Counted from the first letter of the stretch, positions 1 to 9,505 are shown. The stretch is DNA of 64,000 nucleotides from an uncultured Thalassolituus sp. (GCA_913061435.1 CAJXUK010000001.1:1-64000), one strand, 5' to 3'. The notes: generated by a model not told the origin, from the letters alone. Program-made: numbers and translations.

Positions 1-19
1 GCTCCCTTAAGTTTTCTGA

Positions 20-331
20 CTAACGCAAACCGTTCATGCTGTCCGACATTAAGAGAGCTGAAGCCTTTTTTAGAATATCTTTCTCCATCTCCAGGCGCTT
101 AATTTGCCTTTTAAGTTCAGCTATCTCACGCTGATCTTCGGTGATTGGTTTACCCGTGGTTAATTCTCCACCACGCTCAGCCTTTAACTTTCTGACCCAT
201 TTATCGAGTGTAGATTTACCGACATTCATTGCCTCAGCAGCTTCACGAACGGAATAGCCTTGGTCTAAAACGAGCTGGGCACATTCGACTTTAAACTCGG
301 GGTTAAATCTCGGTCTGTTTGTCTTAGTCAT
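20..331 (-). CDS. IS3-family transposase OrfA (helix-turn-helix protein)
   Basis: About 103 residues from the ATG at 331, which opens MTKTNRPRFN; an upstream in-frame ATG at 358 lies almost at the IS end and is less likely. The N-terminal half is the HTH_Tnp_1 fold that binds the IS ends (SVREAAEAMNVGKSTLDKWV). The C-terminal half is a leucine-zipper-like coiled coil (IAELKRQIKRLEMEKDILKK) ending in the typical ALLMSDS. In this family OrfA is fused by -1 frameshifting to the DDE catalytic OrfB, which lies outside the window. It could act as the transposition regulator on its own. Confidence 0.88.
   Translation of the reverse strand: MTKTNRPRFNPEFKVECAQLVLDQGYSVREAAEAMNVGKSTLDKWVRKLKAERGGELTTGKPITEDQREIAELKRQIKRLEMEKDILKKASALLMSDSMNGLR
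65..71 (-). promoter_or_regulatory. Programmed -1 ribosomal frameshift heptamer (A AAA AAG)
   Basis: On the minus strand the orfA codons read CTA AAA AAG GCT, giving the slippery heptamer A AAA AAG in the correct phase, just before the ALLMSDS end of OrfA. This is the standard IS3-family signal for producing the OrfAB transposase. The stimulatory structure and the orfB frame extend beyond base 1. Confidence 0.7.
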
Positions 332-365
332 GTTGTCACCGTAATGATTTGTGTGCATTCTAACA

Positions 366-1579
366 CCTCTTATTACGTGTCCAAATTCACTGTACCACTA
401 CATGATGATACTGTATTTCTTGGTCAAAGAATTATGCAGTACAGAGCTAATACTGAAGTTTTGGATTCTGAATACTTGTTATATGCTTTTCTATCTTCGG
501 ACCTACAGCATCAATTTCATATGCATGAAGGTAGTGGCTCTGTAGTAAGTCATATCCGTGTACCAGATTGTTTGAAGTTTGAAATATACTTACCGCCGCT
601 TTCAGTGCAAAAGCAGATTGCGAAAGTTTTACGAGATCTTGATAAAAAAATCGAACTCAACCGCCAAACCAACCAAACCCTAGAACACATCGCGCAAGCA
701 CTTTTCAAATGCTGGTTTGTCGATTTTGAGCCTACCCGCGCCAAAATCATCGCCAAAGAAAAAGGCGCAAATACTGCCATTCAAGAACTTGCAGCCCAAG
801 CCATCATCTGCGGCGCAATAACCCTCGAACAGCTGGAAGCGATGACAGAAAACCTAGAAACCACTCTGCAACAAGCGATTAATGAAAAACTAAGCCAAGC
901 AAACCAAACGCCCATCAATACCGAACAACTTAAAACCACAGCGGCATTATTCCCGAATGAACTGGTGGATTCTGAGTTGGGGGAGATTCCTGAGGGGTGG
1001 GAGGTGAATCCAATGGGCAATTACCTTGAAATTAAAAGAGGCGGTTCACCAAGGCCAATAAAAGAATATATTGTAGAAGACGGTTTACCTTGGACCAAAA
1101 TTGCTGATGCTACTAAAGAACCTAGTCCTTTCTTATTTAGGACTAAGGAATATATTAAAGAGGAGGGTTTGAAGAAGACTGTGCTTCTTAAAAAAGGTAG
1201 CTTGATTTTATCCAATAGCGCTACTCCTGGTTTGCCAAAATTTTTAGAATTAGATGCTTGTATTCATGATGGCTGGCTTCACTTTCCAAAAAAGCAGCTT
1301 TTCAGCGATCTATACCTATATCAATTGTTCTTGAAAATACGGAAAGAGCTTGTCGCACAAGGTAATGGCAGTGTTTTCACCAATTTAAAAACAGATATTC
1401 TTAAGAGTAAAGTTGTGGTGGCACCAAATCAAATGGTTATATCGAAGTTTGATGAAACAATATCTTTGGCTTTTAATAAATTGAAAGAAAACTGCAAAGA
1501 AACGAATACTCTTGTTGAAATTAGGGATGCTTTACTCCCAAAACTACTTTCTGGCGAGTTGAGTGTATCAAGCGATTAA
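366..1579 (+). pseudogene. hsdS: Type I restriction-modification specificity subunit HsdS, 5'-truncated by an IS
   Basis: HsdS gives DNA sequence specificity to a type I HsdM2S methylase and R2M2S nuclease. The remaining reading frame holds only the end of target-recognition domain 1 (FLGQRIMQYR, then LPPLSVQKQIAKVL), the first conserved spacer helix (LDKKIELNRQTNQTLEHIAQ), a complete second recognition domain beginning near ELGEIPEGWE, and the C-terminal helix (IRDALLPKLLSGEL). An intact HsdS has two full recognition domains, so about 100 or more N-terminal residues have been removed by the IS. The frame stays open back to an ATG at 344 inside the IS end, so a shortened protein could still be made. 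hsdM is not seen and presumably lies beyond the IS. HsdS with one recognition domain can work as a dimer in some systems, so loss of function is likely but not certain. Confidence 0.85.
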
Positions 1580-1608
1580 TATTGGGCTAAAGGGCACTGA
1601 GAATCACC

Positions 1609-2745
1609 ATGTACAAAATAGATACAAGCAGTAACCGAATTTCACGCTTAGAAGTTAAACGCTTTACTGAATTGGGTTTTACCGAAAGAAACCACCTGCA
1701 AGAGTGGTTAGCCAATGAGCCCGAAGCCTTGGGTGAAGAGTTGCTCATCATTCAAAAAGAATTTGATGGCTTTGACGATACGCGTGAACGCTTAGATCTA
1801 TTAGCTTTGGATAAAGACGGCTGCTTGGTGGTGATCGAAAACAAACTGGACGATACAGGCCGTGATGTTGTGTGGCAGGCACTTAAATACGCCTCGTATT
1901 GCTCTAGCTTAACGAAGCTGCAAATTGTAGAAATTTATCAGGCGTACCTAAACCGTTATTGCAGCGGTGGCGATGCCAAAGCCTTGATCTGTGATTTTTT
2001 AGATATGCCAGACCTAGGGGAAGTTGTGCTAAACCCCGGTAATCGACAACGCCTGATGTTTGTAGCGGCCAACTTCCGCAAAGAAGTCACCAGTACTGCG
2101 CTTTGGTTATTAGGCCATGGCATTCAACTGCAATGCTTTAAAGCGACCCCTTTCGCCATGGGTGAAGATTTATTTTTAAATCTTGATCAGATTATTCCAA
2201 CCCCAGAAGTAAAAGAGTTAATGATTGGCATTACTGCCAAAGAAGCAGAAGAAAAAAGCACCGAGTTTGAATTAAAAAATAGACATAAAATTCGCTTAGC
2301 TTTTTGGGAGCAAGCACTAGAAGCGTTTAAAAATAGCGACTGTGATTTATTTAATAATATTAATGGCTCAAAAGATCATTGGTTAAGCGCTGGATCGGGT
2401 GTGCGCTCGTGCCCATTCTCTTTGATTTTTGGCAGTAAAGAGGCCCGTGTTGAATTTTATATGGCACGCTCTTTAACCGAAGAAAATAAATTTATGTTTG
2501 ATGCGCTATTCAGTCAAAAGAACGATATTGAAACGTTATATGGCGAACCGCTTGAGTGGCTAAGATTAGATGCTAAAAAAGCATCGCGCATTCAGCTTTC
2601 AAAACCAATTGATGGCTACGACAAAGACAACTGGCCAGAAATTATCAATTGGATGGTCGACAATATGAGCAGTTTAGAAGCAGCGCTTAAAACGAAACTG
2701 GTAGCGCTAAATAAAAAACTCAAGCAAGGCGTAGTTAATGACTAA
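1609..2745 (+). CDS. DUF4268 / PD-(D/E)XK nuclease-like protein in the restriction operon
   Basis: 378 residues, starting 29 bases after hsdS on the same strand. The N-terminal part (residues about 25-130) looks like a PD-(D/E)XK nuclease fold: RLDLLALD followed by a strand with VIENKL (E-x-K near residues 77-79) and then a QALKYASY helix. The C-terminal half resembles DUF4268, a domain often found in defence islands. It sits between hsdS and hsdR, so it is likely co-transcribed. It may be an accessory nuclease or a separate defence gene captured by the operon. The assignment is from motif and family resemblance; substrate and activity are unknown. Confidence 0.72.
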   Translation: MYKIDTSSNRISRLEVKRFTELGFTERNHLQEWLANEPEALGEELLIIQKEFDGFDDTRERLDLLALDKDGCLVVIENKLDDTGRDVVWQALKYASYCSSLTKLQIVEIYQAYLNRYCSGGDAKALICDFLDMPDLGEVVLNPGNRQRLMFVAANFRKEVTSTALWLLGHGIQLQCFKATPFAMGEDLFLNLDQIIPTPEVKELMIGITAKEAEEKSTEFELKNRHKIRLAFWEQALEAFKNSDCDLFNNINGSKDHWLSAGSGVRSCPFSLIFGSKEARVEFYMARSLTEENKFMFDALFSQKNDIETLYGEPLEWLRLDAKKASRIQLSKPIDGYDKDNWPEIINWMVDNMSSLEAALKTKLVALNKKLKQGVVND

Positions 2746-2851
2746 CGGCCAACCAAACCGTTGTAAGTGGTTGCTGTTTTTGAAGAGATGAACAGCCAGA
2801 TTTAAATCGATGTTAGCCATCTATTAGTACCTAAAAATTAAGGAATACACA

Positions 2852-3997
2852 GTGGATAGTTTATTTACCAGCCTTCAAAAATATCGGCCTCGCGAGAAGA
2901 GCAATCCTATAGAAAACTTTGTGACAGAAGCCTTTGCTTGGCTACTGCGTAAAGATGTTGAATTAGGCCTGTACTTGATTAGAAAAATTTCAGAAAGAAC
3001 AGCTGGTACAAGTAAAGAGTTTTCTTTTGACGGCGATGATGTCACTTGGTCTACTCAAGAAAACTATGATGGTGTCTTTCCTGATATGGAAGCTAAATGG
3101 CCTGGTATGACTCTGGTGTTTGAGCATAAAGTTTGGTCGAAGCTGCATACCGGGCAGTTAAATAACTATCGGAATTTTCATGAGAAAGCGGGCAATAATT
3201 ATCGCCTTATACTTATAACGGGTCACCATTCACAGCATGGCCAAAAACCAGATTTAGCGCTTTGCTGGCATGAAGTTTATTTATGGATTAATAGCTATAT
3301 TGAAGCAAGCACAGCAAATGAATCTACTTGGATTATTAAAGATTTCTTGCAGTTATTAAAATCAGAAGGGTTGGGGCCAATAGCGCCCATTAGCCATACT
3401 GCTATTTGGCATTATCAAGAAGCGATTACGTTAAAGAATAAGTTAGAAGATTTAGTTGGTAAGGTTCATAAGCAGCAGTTAATTTTACTTGATGATTACC
3501 GTAGTGAAATAAAAACAAATGAGGGTGTTGTTGGTATTCAATTTAACCGAATTAATTCTGATAATCCTGACGTTGTTGGCTGGAAGCCGGGGGTGTTTGT
3601 CGGTTTTGTACTCGATGGTAAAGATCATTTGATAGGTTGTCGCATTAAAGATGGTTTGAAAATGATTTTGAATATTAGTGTTTCAAAAAAATATCATGAT
3701 CATTATTTTAAGTGGCCAGAATATAATAGCTTAATTAAAGAGTTGGATATAAAAACAGCATGTGCTGGCAATAAATGGACTTTTTATAACCATCGTGCAG
3801 AAGCTAAGCCTTTTAATCACTGGCATCCGCTTTATCTTGAATACCCAATGATAGAAGTCTTTCAAGGAACAGAGATCGCAGAAGAACAAGAAGTTCGCTT
3901 CAAAGAAATGGCAAAAGAAGCTTTGAATATGCTTACGTCTTGTCTGTCTTTTAAAGACTTTGAAAGAAAATTGAACGAATCAGTAAGTACTGTATAA
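2852..3997 (+). CDS. PD-(D/E)XK nuclease superfamily protein in the restriction operon
   Basis: 381 residues from a GTG start; AAGGA about 8 bases upstream supports it. A nuclease-like core is visible: Asp78 in FPDME, then Glu91-x-Lys93 in VFEHKVW, followed by a helix with QLNNYRNF. This matches the PD-(D/E)XK order of acidic residue, E-x-K and helical Gln. The C-terminal half is not recognised. It lies 106 bases after the DUF4268 protein and 19 bases before hsdR, so it is probably part of one transcript. Its role in the type I system is not known; it may be an independent restriction or defence nuclease. Confidence 0.65.
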   Translation: MDSLFTSLQKYRPREKSNPIENFVTEAFAWLLRKDVELGLYLIRKISERTAGTSKEFSFDGDDVTWSTQENYDGVFPDMEAKWPGMTLVFEHKVWSKLHTGQLNNYRNFHEKAGNNYRLILITGHHSQHGQKPDLALCWHEVYLWINSYIEASTANESTWIIKDFLQLLKSEGLGPIAPISHTAIWHYQEAITLKNKLEDLVGKVHKQQLILLDDYRSEIKTNEGVVGIQFNRINSDNPDVVGWKPGVFVGFVLDGKDHLIGCRIKDGLKMILNISVSKKYHDHYFKWPEYNSLIKELDIKTACAGNKWTFYNHRAEAKPFNHWHPLYLEYPMIEVFQGTEIAEEQEVRFKEMAKEALNMLTSCLSFKDFERKLNESVSTV

Positions 3998-4016
3998 GAT
4001 ATTTGAGAAATGTAAT

Positions 4017-7000
4017 ATGAATATCACGGAAGACCAATTAGAACAGCTTTGTCTTAGCTGGTTTGAAGAAACAGGCTATGAAGTAGTTTGCGGTTATGAC
4101 ATAGCGCCGGGTGAAGTGAGTGCAGAGCGCAGCGATTATCGACAGGTTACGCTTCAAGGCCGTTTGCTACAGCAATTGCAATTAATTAACCCCGCTATTC
4201 CTGTTGCAACGTTAGAGCAAGTCGCTTTGCAGGTGGCTATGCCAGAAACTCCTGTTTTGATGATGAATAATAAGTTGTTTCATCAGCAATTATTGCAGGG
4301 TATTAAAGTTGAATATAAAGATAAAACAGGTGAGGCGATCACCGATTATGTTCAGCTGGTGGATTTTGCTAATGTCGCTAATAATCAGTTTTTAGTGGTC
4401 AACCAATTTACTATTACGGGCAGTAAAGGCTCTAGTAATGTTAGGCGTCGCCCCGATGTGATTGTGTTTATTAATGGCCTACCGTTGGCTGTTTTAGAAC
4501 TGAAAAACCCCGCCGACCAAAATGCCGATATCTGGCAAGCTTACCAACAGCTGCAAACGTATAAAGACGAAATTCCCGATTTGTTTATGTTTAACGAAGC
4601 CTTGGTCGTGAGTGATGGTTTGGATGCGCGTGTGGGTTCGTTAACAGCCAATAAAGAACGCTTTATGCCTTGGCGTGTGGTGGCCAACGAACACGATAAG
4701 CCATTGTTTGAGTATTTTTTAGAAACCATGGTTAAGGGCTTTTTTAAGCCCGATTTATTTTTAGATTACATTCGTCACTTTATATTGTTTGAGCAAGATG
4801 GCGGCTCATCTGAAGGGAGCACGATTAAGAAGATCGCAGGCTATCATCAGTTTCATGCTGTGCGTGAAGCCGTTCGCGCAACGGTGATTGCCGCGCAACA
4901 ACCAGAGCAGAATACTCAGGCAGAACCGAGAGCTAACTACGCCAATAAGGTGGTTGCGGGTTCGGGTAAGGCTGGGGTGGTTTGGCATACGCAGGGCAGT
5001 GGTAAGTCTATTTCGATGGTGTGTTATGCGGGTAAGTTGCTGGCTCAACCAGAAATGAATAATCCGACCATTGTGGTGGTCACGGATCGAAATGATTTAG
5101 ATGGCCAGCTTTATAATACCTTTGGCATGGCTGCTGAAACGTTAAAACAAACCCCAGTGCAGGCGGAAGACCGCGATGATTTACGCGAGATTTTAGCGTC
5201 GCGCCAGTCGGGCGGTATTATTTTTACCACGGTACAGAAGTTTGCTTTAAGAAAAGATGTAGCAGGTGTGGAAGAGAGCCATCACCCTGTATTAAGCACT
5301 CGCCATAATATTGTGGTGGTAAGCGACGAAGCTCATAGAAGCCAATATGGCGATAAAGCCAAGCTCAATACCAAAACGGGTAAGTACACGTTCGGTTATT
5401 CAAAGCACATGCGTGATGCGTTACCCGCGGCTTCTTTTATTGGTTTTACCGGTACGCCGATTGATTCTGCCGATAAAGATACTCGCGCCGTGTTTGGTGA
5501 CTACGTTTCTATTTATGATATTCAAGATGCGGTTGATGATGGCGCAACGGTTCCGATTTATTACGAATCGCGTTTGGCCAAGTTGGATATTAATCAGGCT
5601 GATATCGACGTTTTAAATGATGAAGTAGAAGACATCATTGAGGATGAAGAGGATCGAGATAAAGAAAATACCAAGTCTAAGTGGGCTGCGTTAGAGAAGT
5701 TGGTAGGTAGTGGCCCACGCATGGCGTTGGTGGGTAAAGATTTGGTTCAGCATTTTGAAAATCGAATCAGTACGATGCCAGGCAAGGGCATGGTTGTGTG
5801 CATGAGCCGTGAGATTTGTGTCGACATGTACGATGCGATTGTGGCGATTAAACCAGAATGGCACGACCCAGACCCGTCTAAAGGTGCGATTAAAATCGTG
5901 ATGACAGGTTCGGCATCCGACAAAACTAAGTTGCAACCGCATATTCATAATAAAGAAACTAAAAAGCTGTTTGAAAAGCGCTTTAAAGACGTTAACGACC
6001 CGCTGCAATTAGTGATTGTGCGCGATATGTGGCTGACCGGTTTTGATGCGCCAAATTGCCATACCATGTACATCGATAAGCCGATGAAAGGCCATAACTT
6101 AATGCAGGCGATTGCCCGTGTTAACCGTGTTTTCAAAGACAAACCCGGCGGTTTGGTGGTTGATTACATTGGTATTGCCAACGAGTTAAAGGATGCATTA
6201 AAAACCTACACCAATTCTCAGGGTAAAGGTAAGCCAACCATTGATACGCGTGAAGCCTTTGCGGTTTTATTGGAAAACTTAGAAAAGCTGCATGGCATGA
6301 TGCACGGTTGTGATTATAGCGGTTATGAAACCAATGCTTTGCAGTTATTGCCACGGGTTATGAATCATATCTTGTCGCTAGAAGGTGCAAGCGGTTTAGA
6401 TGGAAAGACGGAGTTAAATGGCAAGAAACGTTTCTTAGATATTATGGCGAGTATTCGAGCGTCGTTTACCTTGTGTGGCACCTTGGATGAAGCTCAGGCT
6501 TATTCTAAAGAGATCGCTTTTTTTGGTGCAGTTAAGAATGCAATTAGTAAATTTACAACGATTGATAAGCGCCGATCTGATGAAGATAAAAATACGGCTT
6601 TAAAGCAAATTATCGACAATGCGATTATTGCCGAAGGCGTTGATGATATTTTCAGCTTGGTGGGTTTAGAGAAACCCAATATTGGTCTTTTATCGCCTGA
6701 GTTTTTGGAAGATGTTGCCAATCTTGAAGAGAAGAATTTGGCGGTCGATTTGTTAGAAAAGCTGCTGCGCGATGAGGTGAAAGCAAGAATGAAAACCGAT
6801 GTGGTGTCGGAAAAGAAATACTCCGACCGCATTATGGAAACATTGCGTAAATATCATAATCGCTCGATTGAAACCGCACAGGTTATCGAAGAGATGATTA
6901 AGATGGCTAAGGATATGGCTAATGATGCGGAGCTTGCTGAGAAGTCGGGTTTGAATCCAGATGAAATTGCGTTTTATCGCGCCTTGATTCAGAACGAGTC

Positions 7001-7235
7001 TGCGGTGAAAGAATTGGGTGATAGTAATTTAAGAGCGCTGGCAATTTTTGTCACAGAAAAGTTGAAAAAATCGACAACGGTTGATTGGCAAGTACGTGAT
7101 AGTGTTAGGGCGAAATTAAGGAATTTGATTCGACGAGCGTTGAGGAAGTGGAATTATCCCCCTGATGGGTCGGATGAAGCGATTGATTTGTGTTTGCAGC
7201 AGGCGGAGGCGCTGAGCCAGAGTTGGTCGAGTTAG
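4017..7235 (+). CDS. hsdR: Type I restriction enzyme subunit HsdR
   Basis: 1072 residues, normal for HsdR, the ATP-dependent translocase and nuclease subunit of type I restriction enzymes. The N-terminal nuclease domain shows RRRPDVIVF then AVLELKNP (Asp about 148, E-x-K about 160-162). Helicase motifs follow in order: Walker A TQGSGKS near 325, motif [11 protein letters not shown] near 437, motif III GFTGTP near 475 and motif [12 protein letters not shown] near 697. The frame is intact with no missing key residue. It works only with HsdM and HsdS. Because hsdS here is truncated by an IS, restriction by this copy may be lost or altered. Confidence 0.95.
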   Translation: MNITEDQLEQLCLSWFEETGYEVVCGYDIAPGEVSAERSDYRQVTLQGRLLQQLQLINPAIPVATLEQVALQVAMPETPVLMMNNKLFHQQLLQGIKVEYKDKTGEAITDYVQLVDFANVANNQFLVVNQFTITGSKGSSNVRRRPDVIVFINGLPLAVLELKNPADQNADIWQAYQQLQTYKDEIPDLFMFNEALVVSDGLDARVGSLTANKERFMPWRVVANEHDKPLFEYFLETMVKGFFKPDLFLDYIRHFILFEQDGGSSEGSTIKKIAGYHQFHAVREAVRATVIAAQQPEQNTQAEPRANYANKVVAGSGKAGVVWHTQGSGKSISMVCYAGKLLAQPEMNNPTIVVVTDRNDLDGQLYNTFGMAAETLKQTPVQAEDRDDLREILASRQSGGIIFTTVQKFALRKDVAGVEESHHPVLSTRHNIVVVSDEAHRSQYGDKAKLNTKTGKYTFGYSKHMRDALPAASFIGFTGTPIDSADKDTRAVFGDYVSIYDIQDAVDDGATVPIYYESRLAKLDINQADIDVLNDEVEDIIEDEEDRDKENTKSKWAALEKLVGSGPRMALVGKDLVQHFENRISTMPGKGMVVCMSREICVDMYDAIVAIKPEWHDPDPSKGAIKIVMTGSASDKTKLQPHIHNKETKKLFEKRFKDVNDPLQLVIVRDMWLTGFDAPNCHTMYIDKPMKGHNLMQAIARVNRVFKDKPGGLVVDYIGIANELKDALKTYTNSQGKGKPTIDTREAFAVLLENLEKLHGMMHGCDYSGYETNALQLLPRVMNHILSLEGASGLDGKTELNGKKRFLDIMASIRASFTLCGTLDEAQAYSKEIAFFGAVKNAISKFTTIDKRRSDEDKNTALKQIIDNAIIAEGVDDIFSLVGLEKPNIGLLSPEFLEDVANLEEKNLAVDLLEKLLRDEVKARMKTDVVSEKKYSDRIMETLRKYHNRSIETAQVIEEMIKMAKDMANDAELAEKSGLNPDEIAFYRALIQNESAVKELGDSNLRALAIFVTEKLKKSTTVDWQVRDSVRAKLRNLIRRALRKWNYPPDGSDEAIDLCLQQAEALSQSWSS

Positions 7236-7248
7236 TTGGCGTGGTTTT

Positions 7249-7266
7249 GTCGGGCTAAAGCCCGAC
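7249..7266. terminator. Hairpin just after hsdR
   Basis: GTCGGGCT and AGCCCGAC form an 8-bp stem with a 2-base loop 13 bases after the hsdR stop. There is no clear T-run (TTATATT follows), so it may be a weak terminator or only an mRNA 3'-end stabiliser. Confidence 0.4.
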
Positions 7267-7386
7267 TTATATTGTGTCGTTTACCGATGAGATTTAGGCT
7301 GGCCTTTAGGCTAACTGTTGTTTTTGTCGCCCACTTCACTTCGTTAGGTTTTCTATTTAAGTATTTTTTATTCAAGTGGTGTTTTT

Positions 7387-7479
7387 ATGACTGATAATGA
7401 AATTCGAAATCGAGTGTTAATCATATCCGGGGTGGCAATTTTGAGCGGTATTGTGAGTGGTTATTTTATTTTTTTTTAA
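7387..7479 (+). CDS. Possible 30-residue single-pass membrane peptide
   Basis: ATG-initiated frame encoding MTDNEIRNRV followed by a hydrophobic stretch LIISGVAILSGIVSGYFIFF that could span a membrane, with stop TAA. A charged N-terminus followed by one hydrophobic helix is typical of small inner-membrane proteins. The upstream ribosome-binding sequence is weak (AAGTGGTG), and nothing links it to a known family. It is followed by the direct repeats and a terminator, consistent with a short transcript, but chance cannot be excluded. Confidence 0.3.
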   Translation: MTDNEIRNRVLIISGVAILSGIVSGYFIFF

Positions 7480-7484
7480 GATTC

Positions 7485-7557
7485 GTTGCCCTGAAGCACA
7501 ACCTACACAAGACGTTTGCAGTATCCTATAGTTGCCCTAAAGAACAACCTACACAAG
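7485..7557. repeat. Two 27-bp direct repeats, 46 bp apart
   Basis: Copies at 7485-7511 and 7531-7557 differ at only 2 of 27 positions and share GTTGCCCT and ACAACCTACACAAG. They lie directly before a terminator. Function unknown; they could be regulatory sites or a duplication footprint. Confidence 0.8.
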
Positions 7558-7559
7558 AA

Positions 7560-7589
7560 AAACAGGGTTGAAATACGACCCTGTTTTTT
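7560..7589 (+). terminator. Rho-independent terminator
   Basis: AAACAGGGT pairs with ACCCTGTTT around a 9-base loop and runs into six T on the plus strand. It would end any transcript reading through from hsdR or from the small frame at 7387. Confidence 0.8.
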
Positions 7590-7765
7590 AACCAGTATTG
7601 AAGCAATGATTCAGATCAGGTGAAATGGTTATGCATCGATGAAGCACGGTCTGCTTCTGGGTATAACGCTAGGTGAGGTAATTATGATTTGGTTTTTTGT
7701 TATAGTATTTTTCAAAATTATTATTATGCTGTGTGATAATAAATAATTTTTGGAGTTGAGTATTT

Positions 7766-8461
7766 ATGGCGCATTCTAATTCAGGCCAAGAGGTTGAGGT
7801 TTGGGATTGGTCTATTCGTGTGTTTCATTGGTGTTTGCCCATTTTAATTTTTTTGATGTGGTTGACTAATGATCAAGGTGAGATGGAGCGCCATTTTTTA
7901 GTGGGGCAGGTGTTGTTGGGTTTGTTAACCTACCGTTTGATTTGGGGGGTGATCGGTACGCCGTATGCGCGTTTTAAGCATTTTTTGTATGGGCCTAAGG
8001 CATTTTTTGCTTACGCTAAAGGCTTTTTTTCTGGTGATAAGCCGCGTTATTTAAGCCATAACCCTATGGGTGGGGTGATGGTGTTTGTGTTGTTAGGGGC
8101 GGTGATTTTTCAGTTGGTGAGTGGGTTGTTTACCACGGATGATATTTTTACCGAGGGGCCGTTGTACGATACCGTGTCTCGTGATGTGTCGGGTTGGTTT
8201 TCTGTTTGGCATTCGCGTTCTTTTGATTTTTTATTGGTTTTAATTGCGTTGCACTTGCTGGCGATTACGGTTTATAAATTGCGTGGTGAGGGTTTAGTGA
8301 AGGCGATGTTTACCGGTAAAAAGAAGGCTTCGTTAAACGATAAAGATTTTATTTCCGTTGAGGTGTCTGGCAATTCTTTGGGTGGGTTTCCTTGGTGGCG
8401 GTTTGTGTTGGCGGTGGGGTTGTCGGTGGCGCTGGTGGTGTGGATTTTTTATTTTGTTTAA
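7766..8461 (+). CDS. Cytochrome b561-like membrane protein (di-heme cytochrome b domain)
   Basis: 231 residues with about five hydrophobic segments (near 17-36, 40-60, 92-115, 150-172 and 208-230), matching the bacterial cytochrome b561/Ni-Fe hydrogenase cytochrome b family that carries electrons in the inner membrane. Candidate heme-ligand histidines are His21 in RVFHW and later ones in SVWHSRSF and ALHLLAITVYKLRG. A GGAG-type site lies just upstream of the ATG. The gene converges on a cytochrome c' gene with a shared terminator; such b-type membrane cytochromes are often encoded beside small soluble c-type cytochromes, so they may act together. Confidence 0.85.
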   Translation: MAHSNSGQEVEVWDWSIRVFHWCLPILIFLMWLTNDQGEMERHFLVGQVLLGLLTYRLIWGVIGTPYARFKHFLYGPKAFFAYAKGFFSGDKPRYLSHNPMGGVMVFVLLGAVIFQLVSGLFTTDDIFTEGPLYDTVSRDVSGWFSVWHSRSFDFLLVLIALHLLAITVYKLRGEGLVKAMFTGKKKASLNDKDFISVEVSGNSLGGFPWWRFVLAVGLSVALVVWIFYFV

Positions 8462-8472
8462 AAGAGTTTGTG

Positions 8473-8520
8473 AAAAAACCACCTGTTGAAATTGTTTTAT
8501 TTTAGCAGGTGGTTTTTTTT
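8473..8520. terminator. Bidirectional rho-independent terminator between convergent genes
   Basis: An A-run, ACCACCTG, a 20-base loop, CAGGTGGT and a run of T. The A-run on one side and T-run on the other make it usable from both strands: for the cytochrome b gene on plus and the cytochrome c' gene on minus. Confidence 0.88.
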
Positions 8521-8543
8521 TGTTTAAAAACTATTTTTACACA

Positions 8544-9005
8544 TTATTTTTCACGATAATCTTCGTGGCAGCTTTTGCAGGTTTTGAACATGGCACCGGC
8601 GGTTTGTTTGGCGGCTTTAAGATCAAAGCTTGGATCGGCAGAGGCTGTGATGAGTTCGCCCAGTGCTTTGCCAAAGGCTTGGCCTTTACCTTTAAAGTCT
8701 TCCATGTTTTTCCAAGCGGCGTCTTTAAGGTTGGAGTCGTCTACACCACGTGTTTCTGGGAAGTAGGTTTCGCCTAGCATGGGGGCTACTTTACCGATGT
8801 TGTTGGCGCGTTTGTTAATTTCGGCTGCATCAAAAGGAATTTCACCTTTTACCATGCCACCAATTACGCCGGCTTGTGCTGAGAAAATTTGATATACAGC
8901 TTGGCGGTATTCTACGGCGTCTTCAGGGTTAAATACGTTTTCTGCTTGCACAGCGCTGGTGCTTGCTAATGTTATTGAGACGATGGCTAAGGCTTTTTTT
9001 AGCAT
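8544..9005 (-). CDS. Cytochrome c' (periplasmic, class II c-type)
   Basis: 153 residues with a cleavable signal peptide (MLKKALAIVSITLASTSAVQA). The single heme-binding motif is at the extreme C-terminus, CKSCH at residues 143-147, as in cytochromes c', which are four-helix bundles that bind NO or act in electron transfer. Length and the C-terminal heme site fit the family well. It faces the cytochrome b561-like gene across a shared terminator. A role in NO protection is known for the family but is not shown here. Confidence 0.92.
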   Translation of the reverse strand: MLKKALAIVSITLASTSAVQAENVFNPEDAVEYRQAVYQIFSAQAGVIGGMVKGEIPFDAAEINKRANNIGKVAPMLGETYFPETRGVDDSNLKDAAWKNMEDFKGKGQAFGKALGELITASADPSFDLKAAKQTAGAMFKTCKSCHEDYREK

Positions 9006-9186
9006 TGTTAGAACCCTTATGGTTTACATTGAGTTGATAAATTACATTACAATAAAAAAATAGTTTAAGCAAAAGATTGTCTGTAAGGGTATAAACCACC
9101 TAATCTAATGTGCTTTTGTGTGCGTATTCTGTGTGATTTTTAATTTTGTTAAGCGGTTATGGTTACCTGTGCTATTGGAGTGGGTT

Positions 9187-9504
9187 ATGGGATTTGGTGA
9201 GTTAAAACAATTAATGCGTAAAGCGGCAAAAGGTGCGGTCGAAGCTGAGGTTTTGGTTAATGAGGGTGGGATTTATTTGATTCAAATTGTTGCTTATGGT
9301 CGTTCTTATTTATTAACTAAGGGAAAAAGTAAGGGGGATTATAATCGCCCTTTGGTGTTTAAAAGCCTTATTGAATGTTACGACAAGTTGAAACTGGCGG
9401 GAGTCTGTCAGGCGTTTGTGGTGCAGTCGTTTGCCCACTGCGAAATTATTACTCAGCAAGAGAATTTTTTGGTTAAAGCCGACCGCCGTTTAGTGAGTTT
9501 TTAA
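9187..9504 (+). CDS. DUF6482-like small protein
   Basis: 105 residues from the ATG at 9187 (MGFGELKQLMRKA), preceded by GGAG at about 8 bases; the frame is open further up to 9118 but without a good ribosome-binding site. It resembles small gammaproteobacterial proteins annotated DUF6482, with alternating strands (EAEVLVNEGG, YLIQIVAYG) and a closing QAFVVQSFAHCEII segment. No catalytic motif and no membrane segment are visible. It stops 1 base short of the convergent transglycosylase gene. Function unknown. Confidence 0.65.
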   Translation: MGFGELKQLMRKAAKGAVEAEVLVNEGGIYLIQIVAYGRSYLLTKGKSKGDYNRPLVFKSLIECYDKLKLAGVCQAFVVQSFAHCEIITQQENFLVKADRRLVSF

Positions 9505-9505
9505 T

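Larger units (their letters stand above)
1..365 (-). mobile_element. IS3-family insertion sequence, orfA-side end (partial)
   Basis: This is the orfA-proximal end of an IS3-family element running off the left edge of the window; orfB and the far inverted repeat are not visible. The outer end is placed near 365 because the strand-minus sequence starting there begins TGTTAGAATGCACAC, which has the 5'-TG typical of this family, and because type I HsdS-like coding sequence starts immediately beyond it. The exact end and target duplication cannot be confirmed without the other end. The insertion truncates the adjacent hsdS. Confidence 0.7.
7236..7765. other. Intergenic stretch of 530 bases after hsdR
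   Basis: No long gene. It contains a hairpin (7249-7266), a possible 30-residue membrane peptide gene (7387-7479), two near-identical 27-base direct repeats, a rho-independent terminator (7560-7589) and, at 7684-7746, a 20-codon hydrophobic reading frame that I consider too short to call. Confidence 0.7.

Noticed and set aside
5347-5616. Alternative frame inside hsdR
   Set aside because: A shadow of hsdR with no start signal or domain.
7684-7746. 20-codon hydrophobic frame before the cytochrome b gene
   Set aside because: Too short and AT-rich to separate from chance, despite a GAGGT-like sequence upstream.
8520-8777. Open frame on plus, opposite the cytochrome c' gene
   Set aside because: It is the antisense of the cytochrome c' gene and shows no domain.
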